DNA of 64,000 nt from Polynucleobacter sp. AP-Sving-400A-A2 (GCF_018688155.1 NZ_CP061312.1:62001-126000); one strand, 5' to 3'; shown: positions 39,540-49,178, counted from the stretch's first letter. Numbers and translations are program-made. Notes: a model not told the origin generated them from the sequence alone.

Positions 39540-40301
39540 ATGCTGCTCATTCCCGCGATTGACTTAAAAGATGGCCACTGTGTTCGACTTGAACAAGGTG
39601 ACATGGATAAAGCCACTGTGTTTTCTGAAGATCCAGGCGCAATGGCTGCGCATTGGATTAGTAAGGGGGCGCGTCGTTTACATCTGGTCGATTTGAATGG
39701 CGCATTTGCTGGCAAGTTGAAGAATGAGTCTGCGATTAAATCCATTCTTAAAGCGGTAGGCGATGAGATTCCAGTTCAGCTGGGTGGCGGTATTCGTGAT
39801 CTCGAAACGATTGAGCGCTTATTAGACGACGGAATTAGTACGGTGATTATTGGTACTGCAGCGGTTAAGAGTCCTGGCTTTGTGCAAGATGCTTGCACTG
39901 CTTTTCCTGGTCACATCATGGTGGGCTTAGATGCGCGCGATGGCAAAGTAGCCACAGATGGCTGGAGCAAGATTACGGGCCATGAAGTGATTGACCTTGC
40001 TAAGAAATTTGAAGATTACGGTGTTGAAGCCATCATCTATACCGACATTGGCCGCGATGGCATGATGAAGGGCATCAATATGGATGCCACGATTAAATTG
40101 GCCCAAGCTATTCGGATTCCGGTAATTGCTAGCGGTGGTTTATCAAATAACCAAGATATTGAAGCCCTGTGTGAAGCTGAAGCTGAAGGCGTTATGGGTG
40201 TCATTGCTGGGCGCTCAATTTACGCTGGTGATTTAGATTTAACTGCAGCGCAAAAATATGCGGATGATTTAACGCTCAAGTTCGCTAAGAAAATTATCTA
40301 A
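39540..40301 (+). CDS. hisA: ProFAR isomerase
   Basis: A 253-residue TIM barrel of the HisA/HisF family. The first catalytic aspartate is in [15 protein letters not shown] near residue 8 and the second in [14 protein letters not shown] near residue 130. The phosphate-binding loops VQLGGGIRD and VIASGGLSN are present. It isomerises ProFAR to PRFAR. It sits between hisH and hisF. Confidence 0.96.
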   Translation: MLLIPAIDLKDGHCVRLEQGDMDKATVFSEDPGAMAAHWISKGARRLHLVDLNGAFAGKLKNESAIKSILKAVGDEIPVQLGGGIRDLETIERLLDDGISTVIIGTAAVKSPGFVQDACTAFPGHIMVGLDARDGKVATDGWSKITGHEVIDLAKKFEDYGVEAIIYTDIGRDGMMKGINMDATIKLAQAIRIPVIASGGLSNNQDIEALCEAEAEGVMGVIAGRSIYAGDLDLTAAQKYADDLTLKFAKKII

Positions 40302-40312
40302 AGTGCCGACCA

Positions 40313-41071
40313 GTGCTAACTAAAAGAATTATTCCTTGCCTTGATGTCACGGCAGGGCGTGTTGTTAAAGGCGTGAACTTTGTTGGCCTGCGTGATGCGG
40401 GCGATCCGGTGGAGATTGCCAAGCGCTACAACACTCAAGGTGCTGATGAGCTGACCTTCTTAGACATTACTGCCACCTCTGATGGCCGTGATCTGATACT
40501 GCATATTATTGAAGATGTTGCCTCCCAAGTATTTATTCCTTTGACTGTGGGCGGTGGCGTGCGTGCAGTAGCGGATGTGCGTCGTTTACTCAATGCGGGT
40601 GCTGATAAGGTCAGCATGAACTCTTCTGCAGTGGCCAATCCAGATTTAGTTTCTGATACGGCTGCGTATTACGGTTCACAGTGCATCGTAGTAGCCATTG
40701 ATGCTAAAAAAACTGAAGCGGGTAATTGGGAAGTTTTTACCCATGGCGGCAGAACTGCCACCGGCATGGATGTAGTTGCATGGGCTTCTGAAGTTGCCAA
40801 ACGTGGCGCTGGAGAAATTCTGCTCACCAGCATGAATCGCGATGGTAGTAAAGATGGTTTTGATCTAGAGCTAACTGCAGCAGTAAGTGATGCGGTAAGT
40901 GTTCCAGTGATCGCATCTGGTGGTGTTGGTAACTTACAGCACTTAGTAGATGGCATTACCAAAGGCCATGCCGATGCAGTTTTGGCAGCAAGCATTTTTC
41001 ATTATGGTGAATACACTGTAGGCCAGGCAAAAGAATATATGGCGAGCCAAGGCATCCCTGTTCGTATTTGA
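40313..41071 (+). CDS. hisF: Imidazole glycerol phosphate synthase, cyclase subunit
   Basis: A 252-residue TIM barrel with a GTG start. [24 protein letters not shown] near the N-terminus, [12 protein letters not shown] near 48 and [15 protein letters not shown] near 170 are HisF hallmarks, including the two catalytic aspartates. It uses ammonia from HisH to form imidazole-glycerol phosphate and AICAR. It lies 11 bases after hisA. Confidence 0.97.
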   Translation: MLTKRIIPCLDVTAGRVVKGVNFVGLRDAGDPVEIAKRYNTQGADELTFLDITATSDGRDLILHIIEDVASQVFIPLTVGGGVRAVADVRRLLNAGADKVSMNSSAVANPDLVSDTAAYYGSQCIVVAIDAKKTEAGNWEVFTHGGRTATGMDVVAWASEVAKRGAGEILLTSMNRDGSKDGFDLELTAAVSDAVSVPVIASGGVGNLQHLVDGITKGHADAVLAASIFHYGEYTVGQAKEYMASQGIPVRI

Positions 41072-41105
41072 GTCCAGATAGATCCACTAAGAAAATAATC
41101 CTAAG

Positions 41106-41516
41106 ATGACCATCAAAAATACCTTTACTCCAATTGAGTCCCTAGAGGCGGGAGCATGGCTTGATACCGTTACTTGGAATGAGCAAGGTCTGGTTCCAGT
41201 AATTGCTCAGGAAGTCGGTAGTAAAGATATCTTGATGATGGCCTGGATGAACCGGGATGCGCTATTGGCAACACTGCGCTTGGGCGAGGCAGTGTATTGG
41301 ACCCGCTCAAGGCAAAAGCTATGGCATAAGGGTGAAGAATCTGGCCACACCCAAAAGGTAAAAGAAATCCGTCTCGATTGTGATGGCGACACCATTTTGC
41401 TCATGGTTGAGCAAAAAGACGGTATTGCTTGCCATACTGGCGAGCACAGCTGTTTCTTTTTGCGATGGGATTCTGGTAAGTCTGTCTGGGTAGATGAGTC
41501 TAAGGGTCAAAATTAA
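41106..41516 (+). CDS. hisI: Phosphoribosyl-AMP cyclohydrolase
   Basis: A 136-residue monofunctional HisI. The zinc- and magnesium-binding parts are [30 protein letters not shown] (about 94-123) with conserved cysteines and aspartates, and [20 protein letters not shown] near residue 61. It opens the adenine ring of PR-AMP. The pyrophosphohydrolase HisE is encoded separately 44 bases downstream rather than fused. Confidence 0.96.
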   Translation: MTIKNTFTPIESLEAGAWLDTVTWNEQGLVPVIAQEVGSKDILMMAWMNRDALLATLRLGEAVYWTRSRQKLWHKGEESGHTQKVKEIRLDCDGDTILLMVEQKDGIACHTGEHSCFFLRWDSGKSVWVDESKGQN

Positions 41517-41560
41517 GACCCTAAGAGTCTCTACGGCAATAAAAGACATAAAATCACTTT

Positions 41561-41962
41561 ATGACTAGTCCAGCACAAAACCCTACTAATTTAGATTCCG
41601 CTTTGGCTCATTTGGCCGATGTGGTGGATCAGCGACGTGATGCGTTCAAGGCTGGAGAGGCAGATCCCAAGACTTCTTATACTGCTTTACTCTTTTCGAA
41701 GGGTGATGATGGGATTTTGAAGAAAATTGGTGAAGAGGCTACTGAAGCGGTGATGGCGGCTAAGGATGCGCGTAACTCCAATCTAGGGCCTGAACAGCAA
41801 AAGCTCTTAGTGGGCGAGATGGCTGATCTTTGGTTCCACTGCTTAATTGCACTCTCCCAGTTTGGCTTGCGTCCAGAAGATGTGATTGCTGAGTTAGAGC
41901 GCCGTCTCGGTACTTCAGGCATTGAAGAAAAAGCCGCCAGAAAAGCGGCCAATAAGGAGTAA
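41561..41962 (+). CDS. hisE: Phosphoribosyl-ATP pyrophosphatase
   Basis: A 133-residue all-alpha MazG-like protein. The metal-binding motif is in [16 protein letters not shown] near residue 50 and the second in [14 protein letters not shown] near 86. It hydrolyses PR-ATP to PR-AMP, the second step of the pathway. The N-terminal extension is a little longer than in some homologues. The stop is followed within 4 bases by the hinT start. Confidence 0.95.
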   Translation: MTSPAQNPTNLDSALAHLADVVDQRRDAFKAGEADPKTSYTALLFSKGDDGILKKIGEEATEAVMAAKDARNSNLGPEQQKLLVGEMADLWFHCLIALSQFGLRPEDVIAELERRLGTSGIEEKAARKAANKE

Positions 41963-41965
41963 TTG

Positions 41966-42322
41966 ATGTCACATGACCCTAATTGCCTTTTTTGTAAGAT
42001 TTCCCAGGGATTGATCCCATCTCAGAAGGTCTATGAAGATGAAGAAATCTATGCTTTTAAAGATATCAACCCAGCCGCACCCATACACTTTTTGATGATT
42101 CCTAAAAAACATATTCCCATGCTGGAGTCTGCAGAAGTGGCAGATGCGCCATTGCTAGGTAGAATGATGGAATTAGCACCGCGTCTAGCCAAAGAGCAGG
42201 GTTGCCGTCCTGGAAAAGATGGCGGCTTTAGAGTAGTGGTGAACAATGGTGCAGATGGTGGGCAAGAGGTTTATCACTTGCATTTGCATGTGATGGGCGG
42301 GCCGCGCCCCTGGAAAAAATAG
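41966..42322 (+). CDS. hinT: HIT-family purine nucleoside phosphoramidase
   Basis: ATG 41966 is preferred over the adjacent TTG because AAGGAG ends 6 bases before it, giving 118 residues. The histidine-triad motif is [10 protein letters not shown] near residue 108, and [20 protein letters not shown] is at the N-terminus. HinT-type enzymes hydrolyse AMP-lysine and similar phosphoramidates. It commonly sits at the end of the his cluster before tatA in betaproteobacteria. Confidence 0.92.
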   Translation: MSHDPNCLFCKISQGLIPSQKVYEDEEIYAFKDINPAAPIHFLMIPKKHIPMLESAEVADAPLLGRMMELAPRLAKEQGCRPGKDGGFRVVVNNGADGGQEVYHLHLHVMGGPRPWKK

Positions 42323-42338
42323 TCCGAGGAGATTAAAA

Positions 42339-42581
42339 ATGGGTTCATTTAGTATTTGGCATTGGTTGATTGTTTTGGTAATCGTGATGTTGGTATTTGG
42401 TACCAAAAAATTGCGCAATATCGGCACAGACTTAGGTGGCGCTGTTAAAGGTTTCAAAGACGGCATGAAAACGCCTGAGGGAACTGAAGAGTCGCAAGAT
42501 AAAGCCAAGGAACAAATTCAGACTGCTGCCACATCACCAGAGAAAACTGTGGATGTTCAGGCAAAAGATATCAACAAATAA
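42339..42581 (+). CDS. tatA: Twin-arginine translocase subunit TatA
   Basis: An 80-residue protein with one N-terminal membrane helix (about 5-20), the FG hinge in LVFGTKKL, an amphipathic helix [19 protein letters not shown] and a polar tail. TatA multimers form the transient pore of the Tat system for folded proteins. First gene of tatABC; the likely substrate PetA is encoded at 49.7 kb. Confidence 0.95.
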   Translation: MGSFSIWHWLIVLVIVMLVFGTKKLRNIGTDLGGAVKGFKDGMKTPEGTEESQDKAKEQIQTAATSPEKTVDVQAKDINK

Positions 42582-42609
42582 TTGTTGATAGAAATAATGC
42601 GCAGCTGTA

Positions 42610-43086
42610 ATGATTGATCTCGGAGTTTCAAAGCTTGCACTCATTGCAGTAGTTGCATTGATAGTGGTTGGTCCAGAACGTCTCCCTAAAATCGCCCGCA
42701 TGGCAGGTAATTTGTTTGGACGTGCTCAACGCTATATGGCAGATGTTAAGTCTGAAGTTAGCCGACAGATGGATGTAGAGGAGTTCAAGAAACTCCGTGA
42801 AGAAAGCGTCTCCGCCTTTAAAGATGTTGAGAACTCACTTCAATCTACTGTTCAGGAGGCGGGCGCTAATCTAAGCGATCAGGCTGACATCTTTGAAAAT
42901 AGTTTTACCAGAGCACCTCTTGATGAAAAAGAGGTGCTTAGCAAGTCAATCCGTCAAGGACGCAAGAGTTGGGGTGTGAGACGTGCAGCCAGACCAGTTT
43001 GGTTTAAGCATTCCACTGGGATGCGCACAAGAGTTCAATCTGGTGCTGCTCGCATGAAACGTTTTCACCATAGCGCTATTAAGTAA
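42610..43086 (+). CDS. tatB: Twin-arginine translocase subunit TatB
   Basis: A 158-residue protein with an N-terminal helix and the TatB-type VVGPERLPKIARMAGN motif at about residues 19-34, followed by a long charged amphipathic helix. The C-terminal part is basic (RRAARPVWFKHSTGMRTR) and not conserved. TatB and TatC form the signal-peptide receptor. It is 28 bases after tatA. Confidence 0.93.
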   Translation: MIDLGVSKLALIAVVALIVVGPERLPKIARMAGNLFGRAQRYMADVKSEVSRQMDVEEFKKLREESVSAFKDVENSLQSTVQEAGANLSDQADIFENSFTRAPLDEKEVLSKSIRQGRKSWGVRRAARPVWFKHSTGMRTRVQSGAARMKRFHHSAIK

Positions 43087-43127
43087 GCAATAAATAATAA
43101 AAATTACAAGAATATAAATATCCGCGC

Positions 43128-43925
43128 ATGACTGAAAAAAATTCAACAGAAGATTCCGGCTTACAAGAATCCTTCTTGTCTCATTTATTTGAGTTACGTG
43201 ATCGTATTATTAAGTCTGCGTTAGCCATCATTGGAGTTTTCGTATGCCTCGTGTACTGGGCGCCGGATATTTTCCATTTATTTTCACAACCGCTACTGGA
43301 CTCCTTGCCCTCGGGCGGAAAAATGATTGTGACGGATATCACGGGATCATTCTTTGTGCCGATGAAGGTCACCATGTTGGTAGCTTTTATAATTGCATTG
43401 CCCGTAGTGATGTATCAATTATGGGCTTTCATAGCGCCGGGGCTGTATCAACATGAGCGCAATCTGATTGTGCCTTTGGTGGTCAGTAGCTATAGCCTCT
43501 TTATCTTTGGTATGGCATTTGCCTATTTCTTAGTATTTCCGACAGTGTTTGAGTTCATGGCTAGCTATAACGCTCCCTTGGGCGCTGAGATGTCAACGGA
43601 TATTGATAAGTACCTCAGTTTTGCGATGAATACCTTCCTAGCTTTTGGACTTACTTTTGAAGTGCCCGTTGTGGTTGTGGTTTTAGTGCGCATGGGCATG
43701 GTTCCTTTAGAAAAGCTCAGAGAGATTCGCCCCTATGTCATTGTGGGTGCATTTGTGATCTCTGCCGTGGTTACGCCACCCGACGTTCTATCACAATTGC
43801 TACTAGCAATTCCGATGACTCTGCTTTATGAGTTAGGGTTACTAATAGCCCGCTTTTATGTACCAAAACCAACAGACGATGATGCTGATACAAGTACAAA
43901 GCCAGATACTCAAGCCACGGCTTGA
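43128..43925 (+). CDS. tatC: Twin-arginine translocase subunit TatC
   Basis: A 265-residue protein with six membrane segments. ESFLSHLFELRDRI near the N-terminus is the signal-binding motif, ALPVVMYQLWAFIAPGLYQHER lies near residue 88 and VVTPPDVLSQLLLAIPM near residue 205. It recognises the twin-arginine motif. Its last 16 bases overlap the end of the Sel1-repeat gene on the opposite strand. Confidence 0.96.
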   Translation: MTEKNSTEDSGLQESFLSHLFELRDRIIKSALAIIGVFVCLVYWAPDIFHLFSQPLLDSLPSGGKMIVTDITGSFFVPMKVTMLVAFIIALPVVMYQLWAFIAPGLYQHERNLIVPLVVSSYSLFIFGMAFAYFLVFPTVFEFMASYNAPLGAEMSTDIDKYLSFAMNTFLAFGLTFEVPVVVVVLVRMGMVPLEKLREIRPYVIVGAFVISAVVTPPDVLSQLLLAIPMTLLYELGLLIARFYVPKPTDDDADTSTKPDTQATA

Positions 43926-45385
43926 TCTTGTCCGAAGGTGTTAGTAAGCCATTCCGTTACCCGATCAAATCGATAACGCCTTTGTCTTAGATTCCCCTCC
44001 AAGTCTTTATCGCTGTTCGTAAAAACCTTTCCTGCTGCAAGCAACGATCGGCGCTGCTGAGTGGTATCAATCTGAATTAATCTAGGTAGTATTTTTGGTA
44101 GCTCATGGCGAATATCGACAACGACACAATGTTCATGTTGGAGTTCACCGACTTCACACAGCAATAACTCTGCCTTGCTCAAGTTAAATTGATTGGCAAC
44201 AATGAGTCGGTGACATAGCAAGATCCACTCCTCACCCAATTGATGTTCTGCATGGTGGTTCAAGGCTTTTTCTGCATGCAATGCTAAGTGATGCCAATCA
44301 TTGTTTTTGGGGCTAGAAACATTCTCTAGAACCTTGCTTAGTAATTCTGTTGCTTCAGGTACACCTTGTTGATGAGCTTGCCAAATCCAATAAGAGGCTT
44401 GAAGTCCGCGCACCTTCTCTTCTACTTTTTCACGTTTGCGCCAAAGGGTCGCGCCTCTTCTGAACTGAGCCAAAGGATGGCCTAAATCAGCTGCGCGATC
44501 AAAACACCGATCACTTTCACTGGCGTTGTATCCAGAGAATTGGGGGCGACGATAAATCTCACCAAGTGCAAACCAGGCATCCCGATCACCATCTTTTGCA
44601 GCAAGCCCTAACCAGTAAGCCGCCTTCTTAAGAGAGGCATTCGATTTGACGCCGCCAGCCCCAATCGAATCTTTCGTATCAGCATCAACCTCATTCAATT
44701 GAGCTAGACGTAAACCCAAGGTGAGTTTTGCAATCGTCAGACCGAGTTCTGCTGCCTGTACAAGTGCACCTTCATTCTTTTCTGAAAGCCAAGTGCTCCA
44801 CAGGGAGGAGAGTGCCTCGTCCTTAGGTTGGAGCTTGATCAAAAGCTCTTTAGCTAAATTGGTGAAGGGTGTATCTGATTCTGCTAGCTGAAGAAGAAAT
44901 TCTTTCGCAGTTTTTTGTAGGGCGGATATATCGAGATCACTTTCCTGCTTTAAGAGCCACTCAGAAAGCTCTACTTGAAGCGCTTTTTTACTAGGGTCAA
45001 GGAGTAGTTCAGCAAGCTGCCATTGCGCAGCATTGCTTACATCGATATCTGCTTTAGCTAGCCTCCAGAAAGATTCCCAGCCAAAAGAAAAGGCTGGTGA
45101 GTTAAAGGTGAGTCCCAGTGGAACTAAGGATATTTGCTTCAAAATTCCCAGCATTTCTGGGGAGGATGTGTCTAGCCCAGGAATTTCAGTAGAGCCTGAA
45201 CTGGAATCGTTAACTACTTGATTTTTAATGGATAAATAGGATTTTTCTAGCCAAATCAATGCATTCGCCGGCTGAATTGGCGTTTTCAATGCCCCCGTTA
45301 AATAGGCAGAGGCTAAGTTTTGTTGTGCGGATACGTCACCTAATCGAGCAGATTGAAGGATTTTTAAGAATTCACGGCTTGCCAT
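43910..45385 (-). CDS. Sel1-like repeat protein of unknown function
   Basis: A 491-residue protein without signal peptide or membrane helix. Several Sel1/TPR-like helical repeats are visible: ARLGDVSAQQNLASAYL near residue 14, KKAAYWLGLAAKDGDRDAWFALGEIY around 250, and CFDRAADLGHPLAQFRRGATLW just after. The C-terminal third shows no recognised domain. Such repeats mediate protein contacts. It converges with tatC and is divergent from the porin gene. The start is preceded by TAAGGTG. Function is unknown. Confidence 0.75.
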   Translation of the reverse strand: MASREFLKILQSARLGDVSAQQNLASAYLTGALKTPIQPANALIWLEKSYLSIKNQVVNDSSSGSTEIPGLDTSSPEMLGILKQISLVPLGLTFNSPAFSFGWESFWRLAKADIDVSNAAQWQLAELLLDPSKKALQVELSEWLLKQESDLDISALQKTAKEFLLQLAESDTPFTNLAKELLIKLQPKDEALSSLWSTWLSEKNEGALVQAAELGLTIAKLTLGLRLAQLNEVDADTKDSIGAGGVKSNASLKKAAYWLGLAAKDGDRDAWFALGEIYRRPQFSGYNASESDRCFDRAADLGHPLAQFRRGATLWRKREKVEEKVRGLQASYWIWQAHQQGVPEATELLSKVLENVSSPKNNDWHHLALHAEKALNHHAEHQLGEEWILLCHRLIVANQFNLSKAELLLCEVGELQHEHCVVVDIRHELPKILPRLIQIDTTQQRRSLLAAGKVFTNSDKDLEGNLRQRRYRFDRVTEWLTNTFGQDQAVA

Positions 45386-45547
45386 ATGACAATTTTGGCA
45401 CCTTAAACCCTAAAAAGACAGGAATCCAAGCCCTTGTTGCCCTGATACAACGAAGAAAGCCAAAAAACTGCCTTTCCACAAGCAAAAACAGCCGCTAAAT
45501 ACCCTTACCCCCAACCTAGGAGGGCAATGCAAGCAAAATTCACAGGT

Positions 45548-45563
45548 CCCAAATTTATTTGGG
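45548..45563 (+). promoter_or_regulatory. Perfect hairpin in the porin upstream region
   Basis: CCCAAA (45548-45553) and TTTGGG (45558-45563) pair around TTTA, 30 bases before the porin ATG. A 5' stem-loop could stabilise an abundant porin message or be a binding site; no T-run follows, so it is not a terminator. Confidence 0.35.
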
Positions 45564-45593
45564 CATTACTTTCAATTTATGGAGATTTAAAGA

Positions 45594-46772
45594 ATGAAAA
45601 AATCGCTACTAGCAGTTGCAGCAATCGGCGCATTTGCGTCAGCAGCTCAAGCTCAGTCATCGGTGACTGTTTACGGTATTTTGGATGTTGGTTTCCAAGG
45701 CGTGACTACACGTGTTGGTTCAGCTAAAACAAACGTTACTAAGTTTAACGGCGAAGGTGCAGAAACTACTTCCCGTTTAGGTTTTAAAGGGACTGAAGAT
45801 TTAGGCGGAGGCATGTCTGCTTTCTTCACAGCTGAATTTGCTTTAGTACCTACCGATGTAGATTTGTCCGGTGACAAAAACACTGGCTTGGCTAACCGTC
45901 AAACATTTGTTGGTTTGAAGAAAAATGGCATTGGAGCTGTAGCATTGGGTACTCAGTACACCCCAGTTCATTTGGCTGTTGGCCGCACAGATCCAGGTCA
46001 GCAAAATAATATGTTGGGTAACGTAATCTATGCACAAGGTGGTGGCAGCGGCAACGGTCAAACAACTACAGCCTACACAACACGCTACAACAATGCCTTG
46101 ACATTGCAAACTGAGAATTATGCTGGTTTTTCAGCATATGGTATCTACAACAATAACAACTCAAACGCTAACAACCCAAGTACCACACAAGCAGTAACTA
46201 ATAATGAAGCTTTGGGTCTTGGCATCAACTATGTTTGGCAAAAGTTGATCGTTGATTTGGCTGTTAACTCATCAAAGCAGCAGACAATCACAGGTACTAC
46301 CAACACGGCAGCTGCATTGCCTCCAACTTCAGCGGCTATCGGCGTAATTGGTAACCAGTTAGGTACTTCGATCGGCACCATGACTACCTATGCTGGCGCA
46401 ACTTACGACTTCGGTATCCTGAAAGCCTATGCTCAGTACATCAACACTAAGTACACGTCTAACTTAGATTCAAATGCTTATGTTACCCGCGCTGCTCAGC
46501 AGGTAGGTGTTCGTTCATTTGTAACTCCAACAATTGAGGCGTTTGGTTCTGTTGGTAACGGTCAATTTACCGCTGGAAGCGCTGCAGCTATTGTTACTGC
46601 TGGAACACGTGCTACACAAGACTTTACTGGCTATCAGTTAGGTGCTAATTACTGGTTGAGCAAGCGTACAAATATGTATGCAATTTTCGGCTCAACACAA
46701 GTATCTACTTCAAGCGTTACTGCCTCTGAAGGTGGCTCAAGCTACGGTCTTGGCCTACGTCACACTTTCTAA
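45594..46772 (+). CDS. Gram-negative trimeric porin (betaproteobacterial Omp32-like)
   Basis: A 392-residue outer-membrane protein. A clear signal peptide ends AQA before QSSVTVYGILDVGFQG, the first beta-strand typical of Burkholderiales general porins. The last residues are LGLRHTF, with the C-terminal phenylalanine used by the BAM machinery. Asn/Thr-rich loops (NNNNSNANN near residue 190) are probably surface-exposed. GGAGATTTAAAGA gives a good ribosome-binding site. It is followed by a strong terminator. Confidence 0.93.
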   Translation: MKKSLLAVAAIGAFASAAQAQSSVTVYGILDVGFQGVTTRVGSAKTNVTKFNGEGAETTSRLGFKGTEDLGGGMSAFFTAEFALVPTDVDLSGDKNTGLANRQTFVGLKKNGIGAVALGTQYTPVHLAVGRTDPGQQNNMLGNVIYAQGGGSGNGQTTTAYTTRYNNALTLQTENYAGFSAYGIYNNNNSNANNPSTTQAVTNNEALGLGINYVWQKLIVDLAVNSSKQQTITGTTNTAAALPPTSAAIGVIGNQLGTSIGTMTTYAGATYDFGILKAYAQYINTKYTSNLDSNAYVTRAAQQVGVRSFVTPTIEAFGSVGNGQFTAGSAAAIVTAGTRATQDFTGYQLGANYWLSKRTNMYAIFGSTQVSTSSVTASEGGSSYGLGLRHTF

Positions 46773-46817
46773 TTTGATACTAGCGTAAGCTAGTTAAATT
46801 AGTGCTGTAACAGACTA

Positions 46818-46847
46818 ACTCACTGTGGAAACACAGTGAGTTTTTTT
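46818..46847 (+). terminator. Rho-independent terminator after the porin gene
   Basis: ACTCACTGT (46818-46826) pairs with ACAGTGAGT (46833-46841) around a 6-base loop, followed by a T-run. No comparable T-run exists for the opposite strand, so it serves the porin transcript. Confidence 0.9.
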
Positions 46848-46918
46848 ATCATCTGTTTATGTAAATATTTTAGAGCCTAGTTAGGTTGCAAAATATAGGT
46901 TGTTGTTGACGATATTTT

Positions 46919-49108
46919 TTAGCTAATATGATCTGGTTGAAATCCTGCTAGATATCCCCCATGCATCTTTATGAATGCAGCCTCAAGATTTTTAGTAAAG
47001 CATGGGGTATTAAATAGTGGGGTAGTCTGGCGGTTATTGACCAGCTTAGATTTGATAGCCGTAAGTTTTTTAGGGTTCATAGCCAGCTCTATTGCTAATG
47101 CTTCATATTCATTTTCGCTATAAGTAATAAGCTCAGCTAACCCAATTGCATTTAATAGACTTGCAGCCACTCGACTGGCAAAGGAGTCCCCAATCAAACT
47201 CAGAACTGGTAATCCAGTCCACAGTGCATCACTTGCAGTTGTATGTGCGTTATACGGCCATGTATCAAGAAACAAATCAGCCTGATGGTGACGAGCCAAA
47301 TGCTCTGCTAGAGGCATCTCCTTGCCAAAAACAAGTCTGTTTGCAGAAATTCCGTAATTTAGGGCCTCTCTTTTAAGATTCTTAACTGCCCAAGGATTAT
47401 CTTGAAATAGCCACAGAATGCTACCCTCCACTGAGTGTAATATTCTCATCCAGGAAGCAAAGGTATCGGGTAATATCTTGTAATTATTATTAAAACAACA
47501 AAAGACAAAGCCCTGTTCTGGTAAGCCCAGCTCGTGCTTTGTAAATTTGTGATTCGAAATGACCCTCTTCCTATCATTCACTTGATAACTTCCGGGCAAA
47601 TAGACAACTTTTTCAGTGTATGAGTTTTGCAACTCAGGGGGAATTACGGTTTGGTCGCCAATGATGTAGTCAATGTATTCAGCCCCCATAGTTCCAGGAT
47701 AGCCAAGATAGTTTGCCTGAATTGGCGCAGCTCGATAAGAAAAGATACCAGCTCTAGAGTCTTCGGTAAAACCTTTTAAATCAATAGCGATGTCGATATT
47801 TAAGTCTCTACTTAATTTAGCTATTTCAATATCTGTCTTGTCACCAACTTCAATAAACTGGTCGAATGAGTTTCTTAGTCTTTGGCGCATCTCATCGCTT
47901 GTCAAAGGACCAAATGAGAAAGCAGTCAACTCGAATTGATTTTTATCATGCAGCTCAAAAAGCTCCGCCATCAAATGCCCTGTAGCATGATTATGAAAAT
48001 CTGCTGAAAAGTAACCCAATTTGATCTTATGATTTTTTGGGTGCTTAATAATTGGGCCTAGTACTGGGTTTAATGGATGCGTTGACTGAATATAGATTTC
48101 AGAAGATCTTTTATGCATCAAGGTATCGTCATTTAAAGCAAGTAGCAAAAAAGGATTTGCAACTTTCTCAGATGCCATCACTCTTGTGGATATGTTGTTT
48201 AGAGATTCTGCTAGATCTGACCAAGAGCATATCTTCATCTTTGTGTGAATTAAAAATCCAGGTAGCCAATCAATATCAGGCCTTAAGCTCAGAGCTTTTT
48301 CAAAATGAGCGATGGCCTCGTTATAACGCCTCAGTTCGCTTAAGGCATTCCCTTTGTTGGACCAGGCTTCAGCATAGTCAGGCTTTAAGCTCAGAGCTTT
48401 TTCAAAATGAGCGATGGCCTCGTCATAACGCCTCAGTTCGCTTAAGGCATTCCCTTTGTTGGACCAGGCTTCAGCATAGTCAAGCTTTAAGCTGAGGGCA
48501 TGATCGCATGCCTGGGAAGCCTCAAGGAACCTTTTTAATTTATTAAGGGGCACGCTCATATTCGACCATGCCTCGTGATAGTTGGGATTGAGCTTAATTG
48601 CGTCGTGATATGCGCCGAGTGACTCCTGTTGAAAATTCAAATGATTTAGCGCAATACCTAAATTACACCAAGCCTCTGGAATATCGGCCCTAATTTGAAT
48701 TGCTTTTTCTAGGACTTCTATAGCTAAGGAAAATTTTTTAATATCGATATAAGTTGAGCCCTTATTAATAAGGGCCTCAACAAAGTCGGGCTGAATTTTG
48801 AGGGCCGATTCATAAGCCTCTATTGCAAGTATGTGATTACCCCGTAACGAGTAAATGAGGCCTAGGTTATAGGGAATTCTCGCATCTGCATTTTTATAAA
48901 TCTGCAAAGAGTCGAGGATAGTTAATGCCTCAATAAATTTGCCAGAGTTTGCATAAGCTATGCCCAACTCAAAAATAATATCAGCACTATTGATGTCGTC
49001 TTGTAATGCTCCTTTTAAGATTGATTCTGCAAGATCAGGCTTACAATTAGTAAAGGCTTGCATAGATTTTTGAAGCATTAATTGAAGTGCAGGGTTCGAA
49101 GTATTCAT
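46919..49108 (-). CDS. TPR protein with O-GlcNAc-transferase-like (GT41) catalytic domain
   Basis: A 729-residue protein. The N-terminal part (about 1-275) is built of TPR units such as AWSNKGNALSELRRYDEAIAHF. The C-terminal part (about 345-720) matches the SPINDLY/OGT-type glycosyltransferase: KIKLGYFSADFHNHATGHL, DIAIDLKGFTEDSRAGIFSYRAAPIQANYLGYPGT (spanning about 440-475), and LFLDTWPYNAHTTASDALWTGLPVLSL near the UDP-binding site. It probably transfers a sugar to a protein; the target is unknown. Two adjacent TPR units are nearly identical in DNA. Confidence 0.88.
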   Translation of the reverse strand: MNTSNPALQLMLQKSMQAFTNCKPDLAESILKGALQDDINSADIIFELGIAYANSGKFIEALTILDSLQIYKNADARIPYNLGLIYSLRGNHILAIEAYESALKIQPDFVEALINKGSTYIDIKKFSLAIEVLEKAIQIRADIPEAWCNLGIALNHLNFQQESLGAYHDAIKLNPNYHEAWSNMSVPLNKLKRFLEASQACDHALSLKLDYAEAWSNKGNALSELRRYDEAIAHFEKALSLKPDYAEAWSNKGNALSELRRYNEAIAHFEKALSLRPDIDWLPGFLIHTKMKICSWSDLAESLNNISTRVMASEKVANPFLLLALNDDTLMHKRSSEIYIQSTHPLNPVLGPIIKHPKNHKIKLGYFSADFHNHATGHLMAELFELHDKNQFELTAFSFGPLTSDEMRQRLRNSFDQFIEVGDKTDIEIAKLSRDLNIDIAIDLKGFTEDSRAGIFSYRAAPIQANYLGYPGTMGAEYIDYIIGDQTVIPPELQNSYTEKVVYLPGSYQVNDRKRVISNHKFTKHELGLPEQGFVFCCFNNNYKILPDTFASWMRILHSVEGSILWLFQDNPWAVKNLKREALNYGISANRLVFGKEMPLAEHLARHHQADLFLDTWPYNAHTTASDALWTGLPVLSLIGDSFASRVAASLLNAIGLAELITYSENEYEALAIELAMNPKKLTAIKSKLVNNRQTTPLFNTPCFTKNLEAAFIKMHGGYLAGFQPDHIS
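48279..48482. repeat. Two tandem 102-base units encoding adjacent TPRs
   Basis: Bases 48279-48380 and 48381-48482 are 102-base copies (34 codons each) differing at only two positions that I can see. Both are transitions and both change the encoded residue (Asn/Asp and Arg/Lys). The repeat lies within the OGT-like gene and points to a recent in-frame duplication. Confidence 0.9.
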
Positions 49109-49178
49109 TGCCTCAGTCGTAAGTTCCCCTCTTCAATACATTCAAATGAATATGAATTCTAAAAAATACTAAGAGAAG

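Noticed and set aside
45473..45501. TTTCCA and TAAATA with a 17-base spacer as a porin promoter
   Set aside because: Each element matches the consensus weakly; the spacing alone is not enough to call it.
48279..48482. Tandem repeat as a CRISPR-like array
   Set aside because: The units are coding, directly adjacent without spacers, and match the 34-residue TPR period. No CRISPR array was seen in the window.
48052..48495. A plus-strand frame of 147 codons with an internal amino-acid repeat
   Set aside because: It is the antisense reading of the duplicated TPR units in the OGT-like gene; it has no ribosome-binding site and no family pattern.
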